NCBI GenBank assembly: GCA_964385465.1
Contig: CAYLPJ010000012.1
Location: 55,894 to 119,893 of the forward strand
Reading direction: 5' to 3'
Length of the DNA stretch: 64,000 nucleotides
Source: CAYLPJ01 sp964385465
GTDB taxonomy: Bacteria; Planctomycetota; Phycisphaerae; SM23-33
The notes under the pieces are model-generated. The model worked only from the letters and a program-made list of their open reading frames with translations, was not told where the DNA came from and searched no databases. Positions within the stretch are counted from its first letter, which is position 1. Each line of letters starts with the position of its first letter. Positions 33,040 through 43,200 of this stretch are shown in pieces. The translations under genes and the position numbers were made by a program.

Positions 33040-33492
33040 ATGGACGTCCGACATGCCAGAGTGCCCGATGCGGCGAGGATCTCCGAACTGGTCAACTACC
33101 ACGCCGAGCGAGCGCGCATGCTTCACCGCAGTCTCGAGAGCGTCTACGAGTCGCTGCGCGAGTTTCTCGTCGCCGAGCAGGACGGCCGGCTCGTCGGCTG
33201 CGTCGCCATCGACGTCTTCTGGGCCGACCTGGCCGAGGTGAAGTCCCTCGCCGTCGACCCCGAGGCACAGGGGCGGGGTGTCGGCTCGGCGCTGTTGGCG
33301 GCGGCGACGGCCGATGCCGAGGCGCTGGGCGTCCGGCGGCTGTTCGCGCTGACCTACGAGCGGGGGTTTTTCGGGCGTCACGGTTTCGAGGAGATCGACC
33401 GCAACGAGCTGCCGGAGAAGGTCTGGCGGGAGTGTATCGCCTGCCCGAAGGTCGATCACTGCGACGAGATCGCGATGATCAAGAGGCTGTGA
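33040..33492 (+). CDS. Short-form ArgA-like N-acetyltransferase (GNAT)
   Basis: 150 residues from the ATG at 33040; the ATG at 33031 adds three residues but lies inside the -10 box. GNAT fold with the acetyl-CoA loop QGRGVGSALL in the order AEVKSLAVDPEAQGRGVG. The opening LVNYHAERARMLHRSLESVYESLREF and the ending GFEEIDRNELPEKVWRECIACPKVDHCDEIAMIK match the short N-acetylglutamate synthase group (ArgA of the stand-alone acetyltransferase type, family knowledge). That enzyme starts arginine biosynthesis by acetylating glutamate. The two-Cys segment CPKVDHC is typical of the group. The stop is 1 bp before mlaF, which suggests co-transcription for reasons that are not obvious. Confidence 0.8.
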   Translation: MDVRHARVPDAARISELVNYHAERARMLHRSLESVYESLREFLVAEQDGRLVGCVAIDVFWADLAEVKSLAVDPEAQGRGVGSALLAAATADAEALGVRRLFALTYERGFFGRHGFEEIDRNELPEKVWRECIACPKVDHCDEIAMIKRL

Positions 33493-33493
33493 C

Positions 33494-34327
33494 ATGGTGG
33501 ACCGGGGCGAGCCGATCATCCTGTTCGAGGGCGTCCGCAAGGCCTTCGGGAACGTGACGGTCCTGGACGGCGTGGACCTGGCGATCCGCGCCGGGCAGAC
33601 CACGGTGGTCATCGGCCCCAGCGGCTGCGGCAAGACGGTGCTGCTGAAGCACATCGTCGGGCTGGTCCGCCCGGACGCCGGGCGCGTGACCTTCGACGAG
33701 CACGTCGTCTCCGAGATGCCCGAGCGGCGCCTGATGGGCGTCCGCCGGCGCATGGGATACCTATTCCAGGGCGGGGCACTGTTCGACTCCATGACCGTGG
33801 CCGAGAACGTCTGCTTCCCCCTGGCCGAGCACGACATCGGCACGAAGGACGAGCGCCGCGGACGCTGCGCCGAGGTGCTGCGCCTGGTGGGTCTGGAGGG
33901 CTTCGAGGGCCGCATGCCGGGCGAACTGTCCGGCGGGCAGAAGAAGCGCGTCGCCCTGGCTCGTGCGGTGGCGATGGGCCCGGAGGTGATCCTCTACGAC
34001 GAGCCGACCACCGGCCTGGACCCGATCCGCGCCGACCTGATCAACGAGCTGATCCTCCGCCTCCAGGAGGCCCTGCACACCACCGCGGTGGTCGTCACGC
34101 ACGACATGGGTTCGGCCAGGAAAGTCGGCGACCGCGTCGTCATGCTGCACAACGGGAGGTTTGTCATCGACACCACGCCGGATAGACTACAGCAGGCCGA
34201 CAACGACGTCGTCACCCGGTTCGTCGAGGGCCGGGCCAGCGACGAGGAACTCGCCCGCATTCAGGACGGGCAGTCGCGCCTGGCCGGCGACATCGGCGAG
34301 GCGGGCGACACGAAGGACGACGTATGA
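33494..34327 (+). CDS. mlaF: MlaF-like ABC transporter ATPase (lipid/MCE transport)
   Basis: 277 residues. Walker A GPSGCGKT (41-48), Q-loop FQGGALFDSMTV, ABC signature LSGGQ (145-149), Walker B ILYDEP with D169-E170, and H-loop VVVTHDM. FQGGALFDSMTVAENV and the GLDPIRADLINELI segment are characteristic of MlaF, the ATPase that drives phospholipid movement between membranes. AAGAGG lies 7 nt before the ATG. It overlaps mlaD by 4 bp. The permease mlaE that normally stands between or next to these genes is not in the window. The C-terminal 35 residues (DEELARIQDGQSR...) extend past the ATPase and may bind a partner. Confidence 0.9.
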   Translation: MVDRGEPIILFEGVRKAFGNVTVLDGVDLAIRAGQTTVVIGPSGCGKTVLLKHIVGLVRPDAGRVTFDEHVVSEMPERRLMGVRRRMGYLFQGGALFDSMTVAENVCFPLAEHDIGTKDERRGRCAEVLRLVGLEGFEGRMPGELSGGQKKRVALARAVAMGPEVILYDEPTTGLDPIRADLINELILRLQEALHTTAVVVTHDMGSARKVGDRVVMLHNGRFVIDTTPDRLQQADNDVVTRFVEGRASDEELARIQDGQSRLAGDIGEAGDTKDDV

Positions 34328-35469
34328 CCGAGCGAACGCGCAACCTGGCCGTCGGGCTGACCGTGCTGGTGGCCTTTGCGATGCTGGGCGGGATGGTCCT
34401 GCTGTTCACCGGCCTGCCGGAGATCTTCCGCGGCGGGCGCGTCCTGCGGATGAACTTCAACGCCACGCACGATGTCCGCGTCAGCGACTGGGTCCACCTG
34501 GCCGGCATGCGGGTGGGCAAGGTGACGGACATCTCCTTCGCCGGCGCGGACCCCCGCGACGGCGTGATCATCACCGCGCGGATCGACGAGGGCGTCCGGG
34601 TCCCGGCCAACGTCGAGCCGCAGATTCACACCCGCGGCGTTATCGGCGGGGCGTACCTGACCCTCGCCCCCGTCGGCGAGCCGCGAACGGACCCCGCCAC
34701 CGGTGAGCCGATGGCGTTCCTCCCGCCGGACTACGACGCCGTCCTCCATGGCCGGCACATCGGCTCGAGCATGATGCCCAAGGCCCTCACCGAGGGGCTG
34801 GAGTCGCTGTCGGAGCTGGCGAAGAACCTCAACGAGCTCATCGCCCCCTCGGCCGCGACGCAGCCGAGTACCGGCCCGGCGACGGCTCCGGCCACGCGGC
34901 GCGCCCTGCCGCCGGAGGGCAGCGTCCGCGGCGCGATCGTCCGGCTCAGCCGTGCGCTGGAGGGGATCGACCGCTTCCTGGGCGACAGGCAGGCGGGGAA
35001 GGACTTCAAGGTCACGATGGCGAACCTCGCCGAGGCCACCGGCAAGGCCTCGGCGGCCATGACCGCCCTGCGGGACTTCGCCGACTCCGCCGGGCGGGCC
35101 GCCGACGACATGAGCGATACGATCGCCGAGGCCAAGAGCACCGTCGGCGACGTCCGCAAGATCGTCAAGGGCATAGGCGGGACGATCGACAAGTACTCCA
35201 AGCTGGCCGACACCGCCGACCGCAACGTCGCCGAGCTGTCCGGCAAGCTCAGCGACAGCGCCGAGAAGCTCTCCAAGCTGCTGATGACGATCAACCGGAT
35301 CGCGACGAAGATCGAGGCCGGCGAGGGCACGGCCGGGCGGCTGGTCGCCGATCCCAAGCTCTACCAGCGGATGACCGAGGCGTCGGCGGAGCTGGCGAAC
35401 CTGCTGAAGGACTTCCGCGGCCTTGTCGAGCAGTGGAAGCGGCAGGGCGTGGGCATCAAGCTCAAGTAG
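34324..35469 (+). CDS. mlaD: MlaD-like MCE-domain lipid transport protein
   Basis: 381 residues: one N-terminal membrane helix (NLAVGLTVLVAFAMLGGMVLLF), one MCE domain (about 38-125: VRVSDWVHLAGMRVGKVTDISF, VIGGAYLTL), then a Thr/Ala/Pro linker and a long helical region (about 185-375) with phage-tape-like heptads (NVAELSGKLSDSAEKLSKLL). MCE proteins form hexameric rings that carry phospholipids across the periplasm; the long helical tail suggests an extended tube as in PqiB or LetB, although only one MCE domain is present. Overlaps mlaF by 4 bp. Confidence 0.88.
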   Translation: MTERTRNLAVGLTVLVAFAMLGGMVLLFTGLPEIFRGGRVLRMNFNATHDVRVSDWVHLAGMRVGKVTDISFAGADPRDGVIITARIDEGVRVPANVEPQIHTRGVIGGAYLTLAPVGEPRTDPATGEPMAFLPPDYDAVLHGRHIGSSMMPKALTEGLESLSELAKNLNELIAPSAATQPSTGPATAPATRRALPPEGSVRGAIVRLSRALEGIDRFLGDRQAGKDFKVTMANLAEATGKASAAMTALRDFADSAGRAADDMSDTIAEAKSTVGDVRKIVKGIGGTIDKYSKLADTADRNVAELSGKLSDSAEKLSKLLMTINRIATKIEAGEGTAGRLVADPKLYQRMTEASAELANLLKDFRGLVEQWKRQGVGIKLK

Positions 35470-35486
35470 CCGGGGGCGCAGGACCC

Positions 35487-37688
35487 ATGCACATCGGTCG
35501 ATGGGTAGTTTCGGGTCGCCGGGTCATCCCGCTTGCGTGGCTGGCCCTCGCGGCGGGCTTGGCGGTGGCGGTGCCCTCGCTCGATCCCGCCGCCAACGAA
35601 CCGGCGGGGTTCCTGCCCTCCGACGCCGGCCACGTTCGCGCCGCGGCCGCCCTGCGCAAGCACTTCCCGGGCACCAGTGGGCTGAGCCAGGCGGTGCTGA
35701 TCTTCGAGCGGGCCGACGGGGCGCTGACGCCCGCGGACCTCCGCGCGATCGAGGCGGTGGCGTCGCGGCTGCGCGCCGGCGCCGCGCTCGACAGCGGCCC
35801 GCTGGCCGGGACGGTCGTCCGCTCGCCGGCAGACGTGGCCCTGCCCGCCAACCCGCTGAAGAGCCCCGACGCCCGCGCCGCGCTGGTGCTCGTCCACGTG
35901 CCGGCGAACTTCGTGACCATGCGGTCGGCGCGGGTCGTGGACCGCGTTCGCGCCGAGGCCGGCCGGGCGGACCTGCCCGCCGGCCTGGCCGTGGCGGTCA
36001 CGGGCTCCAGCGGCTTCGGGCACGACTACGCCGCTTCGGCCAAGCAGAGCCACGCCCGCATCGGCGTGGTGACGGTCTCGGCCGTCATCGTCATCCTGCT
36101 GCTGGTCTTCCGCGCGCCGCTGGCGGCGCTGGTCCCGCTGGCAGCGATCAGCCTGGCGGTGACGGTGGCCGTCAGCGTCCTTGGCATCGCCGCGCACCTG
36201 GGCATGCACGTGGGCACGGGGGAGCAGATCTTCGTCTTCGTGCTGCTCTACGGGGCGGGGATGGACTACTCGCTGCTGTTCGTCAGCCGCTTCCGCGAGG
36301 GCCTCGACGCCGGCTCCGACGCCCGCGCCGCCGCCGCCGAAGGCGTCAACCGGACCTTCGGGGCGCTGCTGGCCTCGGCCGGGACCGACACGCTCGGCCT
36401 GCTGATGCTCTGCGCGGCCGAGTATCGCGTCTTCCGCACGGCCGGCCCGGCCATCGCGGTGGCGCTGGTGGTGGCCCTGGCCGCGGCGGTCACGCTGGTC
36501 CCGGCGCTGTGCGCGCTGCTGGGGCGGGGGCTGTTCTGGCCCGGCGGGCGCCGGGCGCGACAGGGGCGGTTCTGGCCGTGGGTGGCACGCGGCGTCACCG
36601 CCAGGCCCGCCGCCGTGCTGGTCGTGGCCACCGTGCTGCTGGCCGTCCCGGCCTTGCGCGGGGCAGGGCTGCGATGGGTCTACGACGCCCTCGCCCAGGT
36701 GGACCAGGCCTCGCCGAACGGCGTGGGCAACGCCGCGGCCGGGCTGGCGGCGGCCCGCCGGCACTGGCCGGCCGGTGAGGTCGCGCCGGTGACCGTCCTG
36801 CTGGCCGCCGACGAGCCGCGCGGCCCCGCCGCCTGGTCGGAGCTGGCCGGCAAGCTCACCGCCGCGCTGGACGGCCTCGACGGCGTGCGGGACGTCCGCA
36901 GCCTCGCCCGCCCCGTCGGCCGACGCGCCGACGCCGTCTCCCGCCTGCTGCTGGCCGCCGGGAAGGCCAAGGTCCGTGCCGAGTACCTCGCCGGCGACGG
37001 CAGGGCCATGCGGCTGCACGTCGTCCTCGACCAGCCGCCGCTGAGCCTCTCGGCCATGGATGCCGTGGCCGAGATCCGCCGCGCCGTCGAGGCGGCCGCG
37101 CCGCCCTCCACGGCCGTCCACCTCGCGGGGGCCACGCCGGAGATGATCGACATCCGCCGCGTCACCCAGGCGGACTTTCACCGCGTGGCCGTCCTGGTGC
37201 TGGCGGTGATCTTCCTGACGGTCCTGGCGCTGCTGCGGGACCCGCTGCTGGCGGCGTTCATCGTGGCCGCGACCGTGCTGAGCTACCTGGCCACACTGGG
37301 CCTGACCCACTGGGCCTTCGCCGCCGTCGGCGCCGCGGGGCTGGACTGGAAAGTCGAGGTATTCCTCTTCGTCGTCATGGTCGCCGTCGGGGTGGACTAC
37401 AGCATCTTCCTGGCCGCTCGCGTCAGCCAGGAGGCCCGCAGGGCCCCCGTCGCGGCGGCGGTTCGCGCCGCCGTCGTCCACACCGGGCCGGTCATTTCCT
37501 CCTGCGGCGTCATCATGGCCGCGACGCTCGGCAGCCTCATGGCGGGGGACCTGCGCCTGCTCCGCCAGCTCGGCCTGGCCCTGGCGCTGGGGATGCTCCT
37601 GGACACCTTCGTCGTCCGCCCCGTGCTGCTGCCGGCGTTCATCGCCTTCGCCCGCCGCCCCGGGCGAATGCCCCGAGGCCTGGAGTAG
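35487..37688 (+). CDS. MMPL-family RND transporter (lipid/hydrophobe exporter)
   Basis: 733 residues with two homologous halves of about six helices each. The family's proton-relay motifs are in the fourth helix of each half: GAGMDYSLLFVSRF and VGVDYSIFLAARV (key Asp-Tyr). Large periplasmic loops follow the first helix of each half; the ending is GMLLDTFVVRPVLLPAF. MMPL proteins export lipids, hopanoid-like molecules or glycolipids using proton motive force. It starts 17 bp behind mlaD in the same direction, making a combined lipid-traffic unit. The ATG at 35487 begins the first helix directly; in-frame codons upstream lie inside mlaD. Confidence 0.9.
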   Translation: MHIGRWVVSGRRVIPLAWLALAAGLAVAVPSLDPAANEPAGFLPSDAGHVRAAAALRKHFPGTSGLSQAVLIFERADGALTPADLRAIEAVASRLRAGAALDSGPLAGTVVRSPADVALPANPLKSPDARAALVLVHVPANFVTMRSARVVDRVRAEAGRADLPAGLAVAVTGSSGFGHDYAASAKQSHARIGVVTVSAVIVILLLVFRAPLAALVPLAAISLAVTVAVSVLGIAAHLGMHVGTGEQIFVFVLLYGAGMDYSLLFVSRFREGLDAGSDARAAAAEGVNRTFGALLASAGTDTLGLLMLCAAEYRVFRTAGPAIAVALVVALAAAVTLVPALCALLGRGLFWPGGRRARQGRFWPWVARGVTARPAAVLVVATVLLAVPALRGAGLRWVYDALAQVDQASPNGVGNAAAGLAAARRHWPAGEVAPVTVLLAADEPRGPAAWSELAGKLTAALDGLDGVRDVRSLARPVGRRADAVSRLLLAAGKAKVRAEYLAGDGRAMRLHVVLDQPPLSLSAMDAVAEIRRAVEAAAPPSTAVHLAGATPEMIDIRRVTQADFHRVAVLVLAVIFLTVLALLRDPLLAAFIVAATVLSYLATLGLTHWAFAAVGAAGLDWKVEVFLFVVMVAVGVDYSIFLAARVSQEARRAPVAAAVRAAVVHTGPVISSCGVIMAATLGSLMAGDLRLLRQLGLALALGMLLDTFVVRPVLLPAFIAFARRPGRMPRGLE

Positions 37689-37708
37689 GCGCCGGCGTCC
37701 GCCCGCGG

Positions 37709-37714
37709 TACGCT
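37709..37714 (+). promoter_or_regulatory. TACGCT box 6 nt before the apiosidase-like start (leaderless signature)
   Basis: TACGCT ends 6 nt before the ATG at 37721. No Shine-Dalgarno is present between the MMPL stop and the start codon. Confidence 0.4.
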
Positions 37715-37720
37715 CACGCT

Positions 37721-40165
37721 ATGGTCACGACAGCGACACATCACGGGCGATGGGCGGGTCCCGTCGCGGCGGCGGTGCTGGCGGCATTCATCGGAGGCAC
37801 GGGCATGGCCAGGGCGGGCGAGACGGTCGAACGCTGGGGCATCTTCGAGCTGGCCCTTGACGGCCCCGACGAGGGCAACCCGTTCCTGGACGTCCGCCTC
37901 GGCGCGACGTTCTCCAAGGGCGCCCGAAAGGTGAAGGTGGGCGGCTTCTACGACGGCGAGGGCGTCTACCGCCTACGCTTCTCCCCGGACGAGCCGGGAC
38001 GCTGGCGGTACGTCACCACCAGCAATCGCCGGGAGCTCGACGGGCGCAAGGGCGAGCTGACCTGCACGCCGGCCGGCGAGGGCAACCACGGCCCCGTGAG
38101 GGTGTGGAAGAAGACGCACTTCGCCTACGCCGACGGCAGGCCGTACTTCCAGGTGGGCACGACGTGCTACTCGTGGGTGCACCAGAGCCAGGCCCTCCAG
38201 GAGCAGACGCTCGGGACGCTCAAGGACGCGCCGTTCAACAAGCTTCGGATGTGCGTCTTCCCCAAGCACTACACCTACTGCAAGACCGAGCCGCCGCACC
38301 TGCCCTTCCCGCGGACGGCGAAGGGCCGCAACGACCTCACCCGCTTCGTGCCGGCCTTCTTCCGGCACATCGAGCGGCGCGTGGCGGACCTCCGCGACCT
38401 CGGCATCGAGGCCGACCTGATCCTCTTCCACCCCTACGACCGCTGGGGGTACCAGTCCCTCCCGGCCGAGGTGGACGACCGCTACCTCCGCTACACCGTC
38501 GCCCGGCTGGCGGCGTTCCGCAACGTGTGGTGGTCGATGGCCAACGAGTACGACCTGATGAAGCACAAGACGATGGCGGACTGGCACCGCTTCTTCGAGG
38601 TCGTCGCCGAAAGCGACCCGTACGACCGCCTGCGGGGCATCCACAACTGCCGGCAGTTCTACGACCACACCCGCCCGCTGGTGACCCACGCGAGCATCCA
38701 GAGCTCGAACTTCCGCGTCGCGCGCGAGCTGCCGCGGCGGTACGGCAAGCCCTGCATCTACGACGAGTGCCGCTACGAGGGCAACATCCCCCAGGGCTGG
38801 GGCAACATCTCCGCCGAGGAGATGGTCCATCGGTTCTGGCTGGGCACCATGGCCGGCTGCTATGTCGGCCACGGCGAGACCTACAAGCACCCCGAGGACA
38901 TCCTCTGGTGGTCCAAGGGCGGCGTGCTGCACGGGCAGAGCCCGCCGCGGATCGCGTTTCTCAAGCAGATCATGGCCGACGGCCACTTCGCGGAGATGAC
39001 CGCCTCGCCCCTGCCCGGCGGGGCGCACCTGCTGGCCCGGCCCGGGGCGTGCTACGTCGTCTACTGCGAGCACCGCCGCGAGATCGCCCTGCACCTGCCG
39101 GGCACGCGGCCGTACCGGGTGGACGGCTTCGACACGTGGAAGATGACCCGGACCCGCCACGGCAGCGCCGAGCCGGGCGCATTCCGTTTCACCCCGCCGG
39201 CCGAGCGGTACCTCCTCCGCCTGACCGCCACCGCCCCCGGCGCGGAGGTCCGCCCGGCGATGAAGGTCTCCGCCCGCCCGGCCGAAGGGACCGCGCCGCT
39301 GACGGTGGCCTTCTCCGCCCGTGGCGTCCCGGCCGGGGAACGCACGTGGGACTTCGGCGACGGCGAGCACTCCCACGCTGTCTCGCCGACGCACACCTAT
39401 GCCCTCCCGGGCCGCTACGCCGCCACGCTGGTGGTCTCGGGCAAGGACGCCAACGTCGCCTCGCTGCCGGCGATGGTCCGCGTGGATCGCCCGGCGGGCT
39501 CGGCCATCGTGCGCGCGGCCTGCGGGGCCGACAGCTACCCGCCGCTGACGCTGCACGGGAAGCTGCGGATGGACGAGGGGGAGCTGGTCCTGCCGGCCGG
39601 GCCGCCGTGGGGCTGGGCCGCCGTCGGCGACGGGCCGCTGGAAGAGATGGAGTCCCTCCGCTCGCTGACCGTGCTGGGCTGGGCGAAGGCCTCGAGCCTG
39701 AAGATCGGCTCGGGGGGCAACCGCATCGCCTGCAACCTCAACTACGACCGCGCCGGGATCGACCTCGTCCACCTCGCCGACGGGCGCCTGCGCCTGGCCG
39801 TCAACCAGTGGCCGGACAAGGTCGACAACGACAGCTCCCCCGGCAAGCTGGCCGTGGGGAAGTGGGTGTTCTTCGCCGTGACCTACGACGCCGGGCGCAA
39901 GGCCGACCACTGCGCCTGGTACTTCGGCGACGCGGACACGCCCGCCCGCCTGGACCGCCGCACGACGCACGCCGCCGGAGCGACCTCGCCCGGCAGCGGG
40001 CCGCTGACGATCGGCAACTACAACGCCCCGCTGCACCGCCACGGCACGGACCGCCAGTTCCGCGGCCGGCTGAAGGGCGTGCGCATCTTCGGCAGTGCCG
40101 CCGGGGACAAGGGCGCCTTGGGCCTGGACGCGATCCGCCGGGAGCAGCGGGCCGTGAAGCCCTAA
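37721..40165 (+). CDS. Secreted multidomain glycosidase: DUF5060, apiosidase-like barrel, PKD, LamG
   Basis: 814 residues. Signal peptide to about residue 33. A DUF5060 beta-sandwich (about 35-110: WGIFELALDGPDEGNPF, YRLRFSPDEPGRWRYV) precedes a DUF4038/apiosidase-type barrel (about 120-420). Candidate catalytic acids are E276 in WWSMANEYD and E349 in YDECRYEG. A small C-terminal sandwich follows (about 420-510), then a PKD domain (about 515-590, TWDFGDGEHSHAVSPTHTY) and a LamG/concanavalin-type domain (about 610-800). The layout is that of secreted glycosidases that remove terminal sugars such as apiose from complex plant or algal polysaccharides; the substrate is inferred from the family. 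It is 32 bp after the MMPL gene, but its own start signal suggests separate control. Confidence 0.82.
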   Translation: MVTTATHHGRWAGPVAAAVLAAFIGGTGMARAGETVERWGIFELALDGPDEGNPFLDVRLGATFSKGARKVKVGGFYDGEGVYRLRFSPDEPGRWRYVTTSNRRELDGRKGELTCTPAGEGNHGPVRVWKKTHFAYADGRPYFQVGTTCYSWVHQSQALQEQTLGTLKDAPFNKLRMCVFPKHYTYCKTEPPHLPFPRTAKGRNDLTRFVPAFFRHIERRVADLRDLGIEADLILFHPYDRWGYQSLPAEVDDRYLRYTVARLAAFRNVWWSMANEYDLMKHKTMADWHRFFEVVAESDPYDRLRGIHNCRQFYDHTRPLVTHASIQSSNFRVARELPRRYGKPCIYDECRYEGNIPQGWGNISAEEMVHRFWLGTMAGCYVGHGETYKHPEDILWWSKGGVLHGQSPPRIAFLKQIMADGHFAEMTASPLPGGAHLLARPGACYVVYCEHRREIALHLPGTRPYRVDGFDTWKMTRTRHGSAEPGAFRFTPPAERYLLRLTATAPGAEVRPAMKVSARPAEGTAPLTVAFSARGVPAGERTWDFGDGEHSHAVSPTHTYALPGRYAATLVVSGKDANVASLPAMVRVDRPAGSAIVRAACGADSYPPLTLHGKLRMDEGELVLPAGPPWGWAAVGDGPLEEMESLRSLTVLGWAKASSLKIGSGGNRIACNLNYDRAGIDLVHLADGRLRLAVNQWPDKVDNDSSPGKLAVGKWVFFAVTYDAGRKADHCAWYFGDADTPARLDRRTTHAAGATSPGSGPLTIGNYNAPLHRHGTDRQFRGRLKGVRIFGSAAGDKGALGLDAIRREQRAVKP

Positions 40166-40225
40166 GCGGACCGTTGGAGAAGCCGGTTCAGCCTGCGAGC
40201 GGGTCCTCCTGCCGGCGGCCGGCGG

Positions 40226-43200
40226 CTACCGGTCGGCCTTGTAGGTCGGCAGGTAGCGGTAGTAGACCTCCAGGCTCAGCGTGGACATCGCGGTGGCGTA
40301 GAAGACCCCCCCTCGCTTGCCGTACTGGCTGATCCGCTCGTTCCAGCTTCCGTCCTTGCGCTGGAGGTCGATGAGCGTCTCGCGCATCTGCTCGTTCCAC
40401 TGCCGCCAGGGCTCCCCGCCGATCTGCGACAGCGCCAGCGAGCCGTAGTACCAGTAGTAGTAGTCCGCCTTGTTCCGCTGGCGCTTGGGGGCGAACTTCA
40501 GGTAGTCCGTCGCCTCCTTGGCCTCGGCGGCGGTGAGCTGCTGTCCGAGGAAGATCCGGCTGATGACCGCCTCGGCCGTCATGCGGGGGGTGGGGCTGTG
40601 GTTCTGGTAGCCCGAGAGCATGCGGTGCTTGGAGCGGGTCACGCGGCTGAGCCAGCGGAATGCTCGCGTCCGCGTCCGCTCGGGCATCTTGACCCCGGCG
40701 GCCTCGATGCTGTGAAGCGCCATCACCTGCCAGCCGAAGACGCTGGTGTCCCCGCTTTCGCGCGGGCGGTAGCGCCAGCCGCCGGTGGCGGGGTGCTGGG
40801 CGTTGACGATGAACCGCCCGGCCTTGATGGCGGCGGCTCGGTAGACGGGGTCGCCGGTCATGGCGGCGGCCTCGCCGACGGCCAGGGCGGCGATGCCGTG
40901 GCTGTACATGTCCCCGCCGAAGCGGAGGTCCCCGTCGGGCTTCTGGCGGGCGACCATGTAGTCCAGGGCCTTCTTGACGGTCTCCTTGTAGGGCCCGTCG
41001 CGGTCGGGGCGGTGGTCTGCGGCGAGGAAGCACAGGGCCGCCAGGCCGGTCAGCGCGATGTCGGTGCGGCTGCGGCGCTTGTTGCGGTCCTCCGGGCGGA
41101 AGGGCCAGTGCCCGTCGTCGCTCTGGTGCTTGGCGAGGAAGGCCAGGGCCCTGGCGACGGCGGCTTCGGACTCCTGCGACCCGCCCATGGCCTCGATGAA
41201 GTTCTGCCGCTGCTCGGCAGACCGCTGGAAGAACGTGTCCGGCGAGGCGAGCTTGCCCTCGGGCAGCAGGTCGGTCAGCGGGGTGAGCGCCGCCGAGGGG
41301 GCCGGCGCGGCGCGGGTGGGCTCCCCGCCGGCCGGGCGGGCCGGCGAGGGCGGCGCGGCGCCGGGCAGCGGCGCGGCCTTCAGGGGGCTGGCGGGCACGG
41401 CGGCGGCGAGCAGTCCGGCCCCGACGGCCGACGCCGACGCGCGGGCCCGCACCGCCACCGGCGAGGCCGACATCTCATCCGGCGAGCGCAGCGCCGTGGC
41501 GACGGGCACGGGCTCGTCGCTCTCGGAGGGCGCCGACATGACCGACGGCAGCGTAACACGCGGCGCGTCGGTCGCGGCGGCGACGTCCACCGCCACGGGG
41601 ACGGCGTTGTCCTGCGGGGGGCGCGTCACGGAGGCGGAGACGGCCAGCGAACTCTCGACCGCCGTCGCGGCCGGGACGCCCACGGCCGACACCGTCGCCT
41701 GGACACGCGGCCCGGCGGTGGCGGCGCGGTGGCGTGGCGCTTCGTCGGTGGGCGCGGCCAGCAGGGGGCGGGGGGCGTCTCCGACGGGCTCGGTCGGCAG
41801 GACGGGCGCGGCGGGTGCGTCGGGAGTGTCGACGGCGAGTCGGGCCTCGGCGGCGGGCACCTCGACGGCGGGGCGGGCCAGCTCGGGCGCGGCCGCGGCG
41901 GCGAGGCTCTCGCCCTTGGTGGGCGGTCGTGGGGGCGTGGGCGCCTCGGCGACGGTCGTCGGCGCCGAGGCGATGGCGGGCGCGTTGGGCTCGACGGCCT
42001 CGGTGGGCTCGAACCGCTCGACGACGCCGGGCAGCGTGGTCGGTTCCTGCGAGGCCAGCATGGTCTCGGCGCGGGGCAGCAGCGTGTCCGGCTCCAGCCG
42101 CGGCGGCGGGGCCGGGCGGGCCACGCTCGGGGTCGGCGGCTCGGGTCGGGGGCGCTGCGGTGCGGCGGCCTCGACGATCCCCGCCACGTCCGGTCGCACG
42201 CGGGCGGCGGCGAGGTCCAGCTCCACCGGTTCGAGTGCCGGGGGCGTGGTCAGGGGCTTCTGCTCGGCGGCGGGGGCCGGTTTGTCGGGCGTGGCCTCGG
42301 GGCGGCGTTCCTCGGCGAGCACGGGCGCGTCGAGTTCGAGTCGCAGGGCCGGCTCGGCCCGCTCGATGGGCGGGGCGGGCAGGCTGACGCGTTCGGTGAC
42401 GGCGGCGGGGCGGACGCGTCGGGGCGCGGCGGGCTGGACGGTCCGCGGCGCGGGGGCGACCTTGGCCCGGGGCACGTTCAGCTCGGCGGCCTCGGGCGCC
42501 GGCGGGGCGATCTCGGCGACCTCGGGTCGGGGCAGCCGGGTCAGCGCCGGGTCGGTCACCGGCAGCTCGGAGACCGGCAACTCGGTGACCTGCTGGCGGA
42601 GCTGCTGGCGCATCTGCACCTCGTGGGACAACTCCAGGTTCACTGCCGTGGTGAGCCCGGCCGCCTCGGCGATGTGCTGGAGGATCGGTCGCGAGATGAA
42701 GAACAGGCTCAGCAGGATCGTCAGGCCGATGTGGGCCAGCAGCGAGAGGGCGACGCACTTCTGGAAGAGGCTGAGGTGCCGGTAGCCGGCCGCTCGCAGC
42801 AGCAACAGCAGCGGCACGAGCACGGCCAGGGCGGCCAGAAGGGCCCAGACGCTCCAGGACAACTGTGGCGGGCGGATGGGCCGGCGGAGGGCGAAGACCT
42901 CGCGGCTCTCGGCGGCCAGGACGTCCCACCCGCCGGAGCCGCCGGGGCGGTCGGAGCTGAAGTGGATGACGAAGCCGCGTCCGGCCAGGTGCGGGTCGGC
43001 CTCGTTGGCGTCGGTGTTGAGCTCGGGGCCGAGGTTCTCCGGCGGGCCGAAGCCGTCCTCGGCCAGCCGGCAGCGGTAGAGGTCCAGCCCGCCGCGCCCG
43101 CCGGGGCGGTCGGAGGCGAAGTAGAGGAAGTCCCCCGCCGGCGAGACGCAGCAGCCGCCTTCCCGCCACGGTGTGCGCAGCCGCTCGATCGCTCGGGCGC

